DNA of 64,000 nucleotides, from NCBI GenBank assembly GCA_029783825.1, contig JAREIK010017107.1, positions 31,462-95,461 on the forward strand, written 5' to 3'. The notes beneath the pieces were generated by a model. The model was not told the origin of the DNA. It saw only the letters and a list, made by a program, of their open reading frames with translations, and made no database searches. Source of the DNA: Sapria himalayana. Its lineage: Eukaryota > Streptophyta > Magnoliopsida > Malpighiales > Rafflesiaceae. The translations under genes were made by a program, and so were the position numbers. Each line of letters starts with the position of its first letter. The stretch's first letter is position 1. Of this stretch, positions 41,982 to 53,045 are shown piece by piece.

Positions 41982-42557
41982 TGTTGGGCAATTGTGCTTC
42001 CACGGTAGTTAGATTGAGATACAGAAACATAGAAACAATAGACAACAAGCAGTATATATCCCAATTCAGCAACCATCCATGATAGAATCAAAAAACGAGA
42101 AATAAAGACCAAAAATAATAGTGGTTCGATAGTCGCTCAGTACGACTAGCTAAATCCACCAGAAAATGCTTTTTCGTTACAGATTAAAGCAACAGAAATG
42201 TCTTACAGTATTCACCACACAGAATAGTCGCTATAAATCACATAGATAGAATAGAGAGAAATGATGAACAGTTCCTTGGGTCTAAAAACAACCACCCTAA
42301 AATAAAATTACAAAATATTTTATATTAAAATCTCTCTTGGTTCATTTAACCGGAGCGGGTCGTATCATGAGACGAGTCAGGCTCTGCTCCAATTTCAGCC
42401 CGCTGTCCGATCAGAGACCTTCTTTATTGTGCTACTACTACATTTATGGCCTCTTAATATTTCCTTTCCTGCACTTACATGAAAATATTAAAAAAGAAAA
42501 AAATATTTGGTTATACAAATAGATTATCAAAAAATAAATTACATATACAGCAATAAT
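41977..42557. mobile_element. Solo LTR with perfect 5-bp target-site duplication (ATAAT)
   Basis: A 571-bp non-satellite block (41982-42552) begins TGTTGGGCAATTG and ends ATACAGCA, the TG...CA ends of a plant LTR retrotransposon. It is flanked by the direct repeat ATAAT (41977-41981 and 42553-42557), the length left by retroviral-type integrases. Satellite continues on each side in the same monomer register. There is no internal region, primer-binding site or polypurine tract, so the element was reduced to one LTR, most simply by recombination between its two LTRs. CTATAAATCA at 42231 is a possible TATA box on the + strand. Copia or Gypsy membership cannot be decided from the LTR alone; the sense strand is not proven. 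Confidence 0.88.
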
Positions 42558-44265
42558 AAATATTAAATCTCATTTTAATTTGTATTCATTATAATTTTAA
42601 ATATTCATTTTAAATATTTTATTTTTTATATAAATATTAATTACAAAATATATAATTAGACAGACAAATATAATATTAATAATTTACTTTTAATAAAAAA
42701 AAATTTATAAAAAGAAGTTAATATTTAAAAACAAAGAATTATTATTTAGTAATAAATTTTACATTGATTTTAAATCATTTTAGGTTTTTTAATTATATTT
42801 TAATTTATATCTATCATATTAATAATAGTTTATTGATTTTTTTTAAAAAATTGATATCATATCTATCAATAAAATTATTTCTAATTAGTTTATATTATAT
42901 ATAATTATAATGATTTTTATTACTAAATATTTTATTCACATTTTAAAAAAATTTTAAAATTATTATATTTTCAAAGGTTATAACCTTTGAAAATCTGAAA
43001 AAAAAAACAAAAATAATTTTTTTGTTATTTCATTGTTTAAATAAATCCTATAAACCACTAAATGCCTAAATACTTTAATAAATAACTCTTAAATTTCGAA
43101 AACCCTAAATAGATAATCATTTTAAACCGGTATATCCTAAATAATAAATAATAAATCTCAATATTATTTTTTTCATTATAATTTAAATTATTCATTTTAA
43201 TTATTTATTCATTTATTTTTATATAATTATTAATTACAGAATAAATTGAGTTAGACAAATATAATTTATATAATTATTTTTCATCAAAAAAATATAGATA
43301 AACTTTTTAAAAGAAAGAAAATTCAAAACAAAAAATAATTATATAGTAATATATTTTGCTTTTTTCTGAATCATTTTAGGTTTTTTAATTATATTTAAAT
43401 TGATATCTATCTTATTAATAATAGATTATTAATTAATTCTTTGATCATTCTTAGAATATTTATCAATAAAAATATTTATATTGAATTTATATGATATATA
43501 AATATAATGATTATTATAACTAAATATTGTATTCACTTTTGAAAAAATTTTAAAATTATTATATTTTCAAAGGTTATAACATTTGAAAATATTAAAAAAA
43601 AAAAATAAATTTTTTGATATTTTTTTTAAATATCACTTATAAACCACTAAATGCATGCACTGTTAAATCAGTAAACTTTTAAACCCCATAATGCCAAAAT
43701 ACATAAACCATTAAACTGCTATATACTACTTAATAATTAATAAATCTAATTTTTAATTCTATTTATTATAATTTTAAATATTCATTTTAATTATTTATTA
43801 GTTTATTTTTAGAGAAATATTTATTACAAAATAAATTATGAGTGCGACAAATATAATTTAAAAAATATATATGCTTATAAAAGAAGTAAAAATTTAAAAA
43901 TTAAAAATTGTTATACATTAATATATTTTACTATAATTTTAAATCAATTTGGGTTTTGTAATTATTTTTTAATTAATATCTATCTTAATATCAATAGTTT
44001 ATAAATTTAATTTTTAATGATTATTATAATATATATCAATAAAATTGTTTATATTGAATTTATATGATATATAATTTTTATTATTACTATAATTAAATAT
44101 TGTATTAACATTTGAAACAAAATTAAAAATTATTATGTTTTCAATGGTTATAACCTTGAAAATGAGAAAAACTCATAAAAATAATTTTTTTGTTATTTAA
44201 TTATTTAAATAAAACCTATAAACCACAAAATACCCAAATACTTAAATTACTAAACTCCTAAACCC
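42558..44265 (+). repeat. Satellite array 3c, forward polarity
   Basis: Forward monomers with dyads near 42978, 43574 and 44147; the first is a perfect 28-bp palindrome (42967-42994). The array stops inside a telomere-like block (CTAAACTCCTAAACCC) at the next insert. No genes are seen. Confidence 0.88.
42967..42994. repeat. Perfect 28-bp satellite dyad
   Basis: Exact palindrome, arm ATTTTCAAAGGTTA, in a forward-polarity monomer next to the solo LTR. Confidence 0.9.
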
Positions 44266-44491
44266 TGATACTGCTGCACCACGCACACATAGCGACGGAC
44301 CATAGTACACACGTGCACATATTCGTGTCCATTTTAGTGTAGCATTTAGATGGACCAGCAAGTCCTGGAAGCAGCCAGAAATATGGGCCACCACCTTGTA
44401 GAGGGCCCCACTAGCAAGCCGGGATGATAACATTCAAACAACTGACATGACCGAGTAAAGTGGTCAGGAGTATACCTAAGAGTAGCTAGGA

Positions 44492-44502
44492 GTGGGTCCC
44501 AC
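44492..44502. promoter_or_regulatory. TCP-factor consensus palindrome GTGGGTCCCAC
   Basis: Matches GTGGGNCCCAC, the known class I TCP binding consensus, exactly. A second copy lies 320 bp downstream in the same insert. If the insert is a transcript copy the sites may have no role here. Confidence 0.4.
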
Positions 44503-44811
44503 TAGTCGTATCAGGAAGCATAGAGGGCGACCCAACCATAACCCAACAGGAGCAGCGAGTTATCCATGATTAATTGGAGAACCAAAAAAATCCGAAGCAT
44601 CACCAAGCAGGGCCAGTAAGCAATGGAGTCCAGACCAGCCACACGGGAGAGAAAGATTCAAACTTGTAGTTTATGTTTGTAGTCTTATTTTATTTTAGAC
44701 TGTATGCAGCATGTACTTGTAGAGACACATCATGACATACTCACCCGCACAATCTTGTCTGCTCTCTATGTAGCATGCAAAGAGGGCAACTGGACCCATG
44801 AGTATCTCTGA

Positions 44812-44822
44812 GTGGGACCCAC
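44812..44822. promoter_or_regulatory. TCP-factor consensus palindrome GTGGGACCCAC
   Basis: Second exact GTGGGNCCCAC match. The surroundings (GAGT..CT..GAGTGGG) resemble those of the first site, so the two may come from a short internal duplication. Confidence 0.4.
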
Positions 44823-45516
44823 TAATGCATTTTGTAAATACACATTAGGTGATGCTACACACCCGAAAGCAGAAGCCAATCTTTATAGCATTTTGTAATT
44901 TTACTTGTATTTAAACTTGGTTGTACGCGTAGATAATTAGACTATGAGATGGACCTCATCACACATGCACACCGATGCATGCATATTTTTAGATATTTTG
45001 TTGGTGCAACATACAGCCACTTCTTGGAGCTTGAAAAGGAAGCATTTGAACACAAGTGATACTCTTTTGAGGATCATTGGAGAAAAAGAATGTGGAATTC
45101 AGAGGTGAGAATTAATTGACAATGTGCAGTAGATATGGACTTGTGGATTTATGTGTATTCAGTTTTACATGTATTCCATTGCATAGCAATGACATAAGCA
45201 AACGCTTGATGCTGCATGTCACACACATGCATAATCTTATATTTGCATGGTTTTAATATGGTGCATCATTTAGGTTCCTCCAAAAGGCTTGGACAAATCT
45301 GAATGGAAAGGACGTAGTGCGCATAATGACTCAATGCCAACTCTGATGTCCGGAAATGACAACTGATTTTAGTTGTATTTGTATGCTTGGAATTATTATG
45401 CATTATGTTTTTTTTATGTATTTTATCCATAGAATCATTAAGGTGCATAGGATTTGGTGGGATGGCCTAAATTAGTCAGCTTTTTAGTCTATTGTATGTT
45501 GCGTGCCTAAATGATA

Positions 45517-45555
45517 AATAAAGTGTATATTTTCCGAAAAAAAAAACAAAAAAAA
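45517..45555 (+). terminator. Polyadenylation signal and A-tail of the retroposed insert
   Basis: AATAAA (45517-45522), then the cleavage point after TTTTCCG at 45536, then A10-C-A8. The tail defines the transcript strand as +. Confidence 0.7.
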
Positions 45556-45640
45556 CCATAAACCATAAACTTTAAATCCTAAACCTTAAACCATAAACTA
45601 TAACCCTAATCCATAAACCCTAAATCCTAAATCTCTTGTT
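45556..45640 (+). repeat. Degenerate telomere-like repeat tract
   Basis: Runs of CCATAAA, CCTTAAA and CCCTAAA/CCCTAAT words (for example CATAAACCCTAAATCCTAAATC) directly after the A-tail. It is closer to (CCCTAAA)n than the blocks within the satellite. It could be the far side of the satellite block interrupted at 44266, or an interstitial telomeric remnant. Confidence 0.6.
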
Positions 45641-46740
45641 TTGCACTTTTATAATCAAATGACTAAGTGTTAAATTTATTGTTGAAATTCAGAATTTTTT
45701 AGGAATGTCACAGATTTATCTTTTTGTATATGTAACACGAAGTCGTGACTCAAGGGGTGAGTTATGGATTCAGTCTATTTCTTGCTTTAGATTATTGTAG
45801 CATTAGAAATGTTCATGATTGTAAATTTTGCCTCTAGAACACAAAATCATATCGATGAGAATATGCCATAACTTGTGTCTATCTGTTGAACATATTGTTA
45901 TGGCATTAAGAATGATCATTAATACATATTTAATCACTATAATATTGGGTCACAGTATTGGATATGACCATAGCATGTATATTTTATCTTTATATTGCAG
46001 AGTCATTGTACTAGAAATGATTGTAACTTTGGACATTCCTCAAGAGCAAAAGTCATGACCCTAGAAATAGTTAAAGCTCGAGTACTACTCTTTATAACTT
46101 TCTATAGCTAAAATTCTTGGGATTGGAAATATCACTATGGCTTTTTCCTTTGATTTGTTACCTAAAGTATCAATATGCAATTAATATTTTTAGCAATGAC
46201 TAAAACCTTTTATACATTTGAATATGATTCATTCACACCTTTTTGGGTATTGTGAGCTTGTATACATAACTCATTTAATATAAAAAGAAATAAATGATAC
46301 TTTTCTTATCCATAAGGATATAAAAAAAGGCTTAGACATGCCAATAAAATAATTTTTTTGATTCTTGATTGAAAGAGAGACCATACTTCTTGCCATGCTC
46401 AAACTGCCCTAGGGCTAGTTTGTTCTAATAGGCTACAAGGTGGTTATTTTTTTAGAGGTGAACTAAGTTTTAAAAAAATTGCTTTGAGTGTGTGCTTGAA
46501 AGATATTTTAGAAGAAATTACAATAATCAATATAAATAGCATCCTCAACAACTAGTTATTTCAACACATAGGAGAACAACTTTGGTTTAGTCTTTTAGCG
46601 TACCTGAGTCAAATTACCTTTGATAGCACAGTGATTCAACATCAAATATGATGAGACATAATAGAGATAAAGTAAAAGCTCCTATTATTTGGTTAGAGCT
46701 TTAGCAATCTTTCTAGAGTTGAGAGAGGAACAAAATAAAG
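45641..46740. other. Low-copy-looking A+T-rich DNA, no recognisable gene
   Basis: About 1.1 kb unlike the satellite and unlike the transposons in the window. One open frame of 76 codons (45828-46058) has no family resemblance that I can see. Two stretches about 204 bp apart look weakly related (GATTGTAAATTTTG..CTCTAGAACACAAAATCAT near 45814, and GATTGTAACTTTGG..CTCAAGAGCAAAAGTCAT near 46018), suggesting an old internal duplication. Satellite resumes at about 46741 with TTTTAATTATTCAGTATAATTTT, roughly 70-80 bp further along the monomer than where it stopped at 44265. Confidence 0.6.
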
Positions 46741-48761
46741 TATTTTAATTATTCAGTATAATTTTACTTTTTATATTAATTTTTATCAGTTTATTTTGAT
46801 AGAAATATTAATTACAAAATAAATTATTAGTGAGATAGATCTAATTTAAATTAAACTGGTATCTCCAAAAAAATAAAGAATAAATCTCATTATTTTTCAT
46901 TTTAATTTTAAATATTCAAATTTAATTATTTATTTGTTTATTTTTATATAAATTTTAATTACAAAATAAATTATGAGTTACACAAATATAATTTATATAA
47001 ATAATTTTAATCAATATAATATAAATAAACTTTAAAAAAAAATTCAAAACAAAAAATTATTATATAGTAATATATTTTGCTTTGCTTCTGAATCATTTTA
47101 GGTTTTATAATTATATTATAATTGATATTTATCTTATTAATAATAGATTATTAATTTATTTTTTGATCATTATTAGAATAATTATCAATAAAATAGTTTA
47201 TATTGAATTTATATTATATATAAATATAATAATTATTATAACTTAAGATTGAATTCACTTTTGAAAAAATTTAAAAATTATTATATTTTCTAAGGTTAAC
47301 TTTTGAAAATAACAAAAAATAATAAAGATAAATTTTTTGTTTTTTTAATTTTTAAATAAAACCTATAAACTAGTAAATGCATACACAGTTAAATAAGTAA
47401 ACTCCAAGACCACGTAATGCCTAAATACAGTAACCATTAAACCCATATATAATACAAAATAAATAATAAATCTAATTTTTATTTCTATTTATTATAATTT
47501 TAAATATTGATTTTAATTATTTATTAGTTTATTTTTATAGAAATATTTGTTACAAAATAAATAATGAGTGCTACAAATATAATTTAAATAATTTATTTTT
47601 AATGAAATAATATATATACGCATATAAAAGAAGTAAAAATTTATAAATTTAAAATTATTATCCAATAATATATTTTACTTTAATTTTGAATCAATTTAGG
47701 TTTTGTAAATATTTTTTAATTAATTTCTATCTTTTTATTAATAATTTATTAATTTAATTTTTGATCATTATTATAATATTAATAGATAAAATTGTTTATA
47801 TTGAATTTATCTGATATATAAATATTATTATTTTTATAACTAAAATATTATATTTACATTTAAAAAAATTTTAAATATTATTATATTTTCAAAGGTTATA
47901 ACCTATGAAAATGATTAAAAATTATAAATTTTTTTTATTATTTTATTGTTTAAATAAAAGATATAGACCACTAAATTCCAAAAAAACATAAATCTCTAAA
48001 TTTTCAAATGACAAAACATCTAAATACTTAAACCATTAAACTGACATACATTAATAATAAATCATAAATCACATTTTAATTTTTATTAAGTATAATTTTA
48101 AATTTTTATTTTAATTATTTATAAGTTTATTTTTATAAAAATATTAATTACAAAATAAATTAATAGTGAGACAGTTATAATTAAAATTAAACTGGTATAC
48201 CCTAAATAATAATAAGAAATCTCATTTTTTATCATTATAATTTTAAATATTCATTTTAATTATTTATTTGTTTATTTTTATATAAATATTAATTACAAAA
48301 TAAATTATGAGTTAGACAAATATAATTTATATAAATTATTTTTAATTAAAAAATAAAGATAAACTTATTAAAAGAAACAAAATTTCAAAACAAAAAATTA
48401 TTATATTGTAATATATTTTGCTTTGCTTTTGAATTTATATGATATATAAATATAATGATTATTATAAATAAATATTGTATTCACTTTTGAAAAAAATTTA
48501 AAAATTATTATATTTTCAAAGGTTATAATCTTAATATTGAGAAAAAATAATAAAACTAAATTTTTTGTTATTTCATTTTTTAAATGAAACCTATAGACCA
48601 TTAAATGCTTACTTACTTAAATCAGTAAGCTCAAAAATCCCGAAACCCCTAAATACATAAACCTTTTAACAGCTTTATACATCTTAATAAATATTAAATC
48701 TAATTTTTATTTGTATTTATTATAATTTTAAATATTCATTTTAATTATTTATAGTTTAAGT
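46741..48761 (+). repeat. Satellite array 3d, forward polarity
   Basis: Forward monomers with dyads near 47294, 47897 and 48523. A type-B-like GCTTACT-class hairpin word (TTACTTACTTAAATCAGTAAGC) lies near 48608. No genes are seen. Confidence 0.87.
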
Positions 48762-48775
48762 TTTTTGTGGTTTTG
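48755..48775. other. Polarity switch 3 (forward to inverted)
   Basis: Forward sequence ending TTAATTATTTATAGTTTA changes to GTTTTTTGTGGTTTTGGGGTTAAG, which is the reverse complement of the telomere-like block. From there on only the inverted polarity is seen. The shared word AGTTTA/AAGTTT may be microhomology. No insert lies at the join. Confidence 0.7.
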
Positions 48776-48875
48776 GGGTTAAGTAGTTTATTGATTATTA
48801 TGTTTGCATATTTAGGTGTTTATAGGTTTTATTTAATCAATGAAATAAAAAAAATTATTTTTATGAATTTTCGTG

Positions 48876-48903
48876 ATTTTCAAAGGTTATAACCTTTGAA
48901 AAT
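48876..48903. repeat. Perfect 28-bp satellite dyad next to polarity switch 3
   Basis: Exact palindrome, arm ATTTTCAAAGGTTA, the first dyad after the array flips, about 115 bp from the junction. Confidence 0.9.
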
Positions 48904-50573
48904 ATAATAAATTTTTAATCTTTCTAAACTATGAATACAATACTTAGTTATAATAATATTAATAATTATATTTGATGTAAATTTAATATAAACAATTTTA
49001 TTAATATATGTTAATATAATGATCGAAAAATAAATTAATAAACTATTATTAATAAGATAGATATTAATGAAAATATATTTGTATAACCCAAAATAATTCA
49101 AAATCAAAGTAAATTATATTACTAAATAAAATTTTAAATTTTTGAAATTTTGTTTATTTTTATAAGCTTATTTTTTTTTCATAAAAAATAATACTTTTAA
49201 ATTATATGTCTCACTCATTATTTATTTTGTAATTAATATTTCTATAAAAATAAATTAAAAAATAATTAAAATGAATATTTAAAATTATAATGAATACAAA
49301 TAAAAATGAAATTTATTATTTATTATTTAGGTTATATAGGTTTAATGGGTTAAGTTTTTAGGAAGTTTTGAGGTTAAGGCGTCTAGATATTTAAATGATT
49401 AGGCATTTAGTGGTTTATAAGTTTTATTTAAATAATAAAATAATAAAAAATTATTTTTGTGATTTTTTATCATTTTTGAAGGTTATAACCTTTGAAAATA
49501 TTATAATTTTTAGATTTTTTTCAAATGTAAATATAATTTTTAGTTATAATAATCTTAATATTTATAAAACATTTAAATTCAATATAATTAATTTTATTGA
49601 TAGATATTATAATAATGATTAAAAAATAAATTAATAAACTATTATTAATAATATTGATAGCAATTAAAATATAAATGCAAAACCTATAATGATTAAAAAT
49701 CAAAGTAAAATATATTACTAAATGATAATTTTTTGTTTTTAAATTTTTACTTCTTTTTATAAGCTTATATTTATTTTTTGATTAAAAATAAATAATTAAA
49801 ATTATATTTGTCTCACTCTTTATTTATTTTGCAATTGATATTTCTATAAAAAATAAACTAATAAATAATTAAAATGAATATTTAAATTTTTAATGAATAC
49901 AAATTAAAATTAGATTTCTGATATATTATATATGGTATACCAGTTTAATGGATTGTTAATTTAGGGGTTTTGTCGTTTAGGAGTTTAGCAATTTATGTTT
50001 TTAGGCATTTAGTGTTTTATAGTTTTTATTTATATAATAAAAATAAAAAAAAATTTTATTTTATCTGATTTTCAAAGGTTATAACCTTTAAAAATAAAAA
50101 AAATTTTAAATTTTTTGAAATGTGAATACCAAGTATAATTATATTAATCTTACTAATTATATATCATATAAATTCAATTTAAACAATTTTAATGATACAT
50201 AGTAAAATAATGATCAAAAATTAAATTAATAAACTATTATTAATAATATAAATATTAATTAAAATATATTTACATAACACAAAATGATTCAAAATCAAAT
50301 CAAAATATATTACTAAATAATAATATTTAATTTTTAAAAATTACCTTTTTTTATAAGCTTCAATTTTTTTTGATTAAATATAAATTATTTAAATATTATT
50401 TGTCTCATTCGAAATTTATTTAGAATTAATTTTTCTAAAAAATTAAAATATAAATAATTAAAATGAATATTTAAAATTATAATAAATAGATATATAAATA
50501 GATTTTTTATTTAATAAGTAGAATATAGCTATTTAATAAATAAATTATATTTCCTTTTTTTTTATAAATAATT

Positions 50574-50615
50574 AAAATCTCATTAATTTAATTAAAATTA
50601 AATTAATGAGATTTT
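50574..50615. repeat. Foldback: 20-bp inverted repeat with 2-nt spacer
   Basis: The left arm AAAATCTCATTAATTTAATT (50574-50593) and its exact reverse complement (50596-50615) are separated by AA. The left arm starts like forward-polarity satellite (AATCTCATT) and the right arm ends like inverted satellite (AATGAGATT). It is therefore a miniature polarity flip inside the inverted array. The normal dyad of this monomer is missing. Confidence 0.9.
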
Positions 50616-53017
50616 TATTGAAGGATATTTTAATAATTATCAAAAAATAAATTAAAAAACTATTATGAATAAGATTGATATTAATTAAAATATAATATAA
50701 TAACCTAAAATGATTCAAAAGCAAAGCAAAATATATTACTAAATTATAATTATTTGTTTTTATATTTTTTTTCTTTTTATAAGCTCATCTATTTTTTGAT
50801 GAAAATATAATTTTTATAAATTATTTTTTTAACTCATAATTTATTTTATAATTAATACAGATATACAAAAAAAAACTAAAAATCAAATTAATTTTTTTAA
50901 TTTATAATGAAAAAAATAAAAATGAGATTTATTAATTATTATTTAGTGTATACCGGTTTAAAGGATTATCTATATAGGGGTATCAGAATTTTGTAGTTTA
51001 GTGATTTAAGTGTTTAGGCATTTAGTGATGTATAGGTTTTATTTATATAATAAAATAATAAAAAAAAAATTTTATTTTTTCACATTTTCAAAGTTTACAA
51101 CCTTTGAAAATATAAAAATTTTAAAATTTTTATCAAAAGTGAATATAATATTTAGTCATAATAATCATTATATTCATATATCATATAAATTCAATATAAA
51201 CATTTTTATTGATAAATATTCTAATAATGATGAAAAAATAAATTAATAATCTATTATTAATATGATATATATCATTTAAAATATAATTGCAAATATTACA
51301 ATGTCAGAAACTAAGCAAAATATATTACTATATAATAATTTTTTATTTTGAAATTTGTTTTTAAAAATTTATCTATATTTTTTTTTGATGAAAAATAATT
51401 TATATAAATTATATTTGTTTAACTCATAATTTATTTTATAATTAATATTTATATAAAAATAAACAAATAAATAATTAAAATGAATATTTAAAATTATAAT
51501 GAAAAAAAAGTGTTATATTATTTTTTATTTAGGGTATACTGGTTTAATTTAAATTAGATCTATCTAACTTATAATTTATTTTATAATTAATATTTATATA
51601 AAAATAAACTGATAAATAATTATAATAAAAATTTAAAATTAAACTGAAAAAAAATTAAAATGAAATTTATGATTTATTATTAATGTATACCAGTTTAATT
51701 GTTTAATTATTTAGAGGTTTTGTCATTTAGGAGTTTAGGGATTTATGTTTTTAAGCATTTAGTGGTTTATAGGTTTTATTTAAACCAAAAAATAACAAAA
51801 AAATGTTGTAATTTTTTATCATTTTTATAGGTCAATCTTTGAAAATATAATAATATTTAACATTTTTTGAAATGTGAATATAATATTTAGTTATAATAAT
51901 ATTAAAAATTATATATCATATAAATTCAATATAAACAATTTTATTGATAGATATTATAATAATAATCAAAAATTAAATTAATAAACTATTAATAATAAGA
52001 TATATATTAATTAAAAAATATTTACAAAACCCAAATTGATTCAAAATTAAAGTATAATATATTACTTAATAATAATTTTTAATTTTTAAATTTTTACTTA
52101 TTTTATAAGCATAAATACTTTTATTGATTAAAAATAAATTATTTAAATTATATTTATCGCACTCATACTTTATTTTTTAATAAGTATTTCTATAAAAATA
52201 AACAAATAAATAATTAAAATGAATATTTAAAAATATAATAAATAGAAATACAAATTAGATTTATTAATTATTAAATAGTATATAGCGGTTTAATTGTTTA
52301 TGTATTTAGGCATTACGATGTTTAGGAGTTTACTAATTTAACTGTGTATGCATTTGTGGGTATATGTTTTATTTAAACAATAAATAACAAAAAATTTATT
52401 TTTATTATTTTTTCATTATTCCAAAGGTTATAACCTTTGAAAATATAATAATTTTAAAATTTTTTTCAAAAATGAATTCAATATTTAGTTATAATAATCA
52501 TTGTATTTATACATCATATAATTTCAATATAGATAATCTTTTGGATAAATATTCTAATAATGATCAAAAAATAAATTAATAATTTATTATTAATAAGATA
52601 GATATCAATTATAATATAATTACAAAACCCAAAATGATTCAGAAGCAAAGCAAAATATATTACTATATAATAATTTTTTGTTTTGAATTTTTTTTTTCTT
52701 TTAAAAACTGTATCTATATTATTTTGATGAAAAATAATTTATATAAATTATATTTGTCTAACTCATAATTTATATTGTAATTAATATTTAATAAAAATAA
52801 ACGAATAAATAATTAAAATGAATATTGTAAATTATAATGAAATAAATAATATTGAGATTTATTATTTATTATTTAGGGTATACCAATTTAAAAGGATCAT
52901 CTATTTAATGTTTTCGAGATTTCAGAGTTATTGACTTAAGTGTTTAGGCATTTAGTAATTTATAGGATTTATTTAAACAATGAAATAACAAAAAAATTAT
53001 TTTTGATATTTTCTCAC

Positions 53018-53045
53018 ATTTTCAAAGGTTATAACCTTTGAAAAT
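53018..53045. repeat. Perfect 28-bp satellite dyad
   Basis: Exact palindrome, arm ATTTTCAAAGGTTA, in an inverted-polarity ~600-bp monomer. Confidence 0.9.

Larger units (their letters stand above)
44266..45555 (+). mobile_element. Retroposed, apparently non-coding polyadenylated transcript (or LINE 3' end)
   Basis: About 1.29 kb with ordinary base composition, sharply different from the satellite. It ends ATAAATAAAGTGTATATTTTCCG followed by a 19-nt A-rich tail (45537-45555, one C). AATAAA at 45517-45522 sits ~15 nt upstream of the tail, as in a mature mRNA 3' end. No open frame longer than about 63 codons covers it and I do not recognise a protein. Poly(A) joined to genomic DNA suggests reverse transcription of an RNA. 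Candidates are a processed copy of a long non-coding RNA, an mRNA UTR, or the 3' end of a LINE. A clear target-site duplication was not found. The left boundary (about 44266) is set where the satellite block CTCCTAAACCC ends. Confidence 0.55.

Noticed and set aside
42337..42522. A 61-codon frame inside the solo LTR
   Set aside because: LTRs rarely encode protein; the frame starts part-way in and has no recognised motif.
41982..42552. Interpretation of the 571-bp insert as a MITE or MULE
   Set aside because: No long terminal inverted repeats and no 8-9-bp or TA duplication were found; TG...CA ends plus a 5-bp duplication fit an LTR better.
44242..44433. A 63-codon minus-strand frame and other short frames (45266-45448, 45828-46058)
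   Set aside because: No similarity that I recognise, no conserved context, and the first is antisense to the poly(A)-tailed insert.
45556..45640. True telomere end
   Set aside because: The repeats are degenerate, only ~85 bp long, and bounded on both sides by other sequence.
48401..51246. Several 60-78-codon open frames (48401-48601, 48880-49107, 49395-49622, 49521-49703, 51010-51246)
   Set aside because: All are satellite sequence read in arbitrary frames, on both strands, without conservation of frame between monomers.
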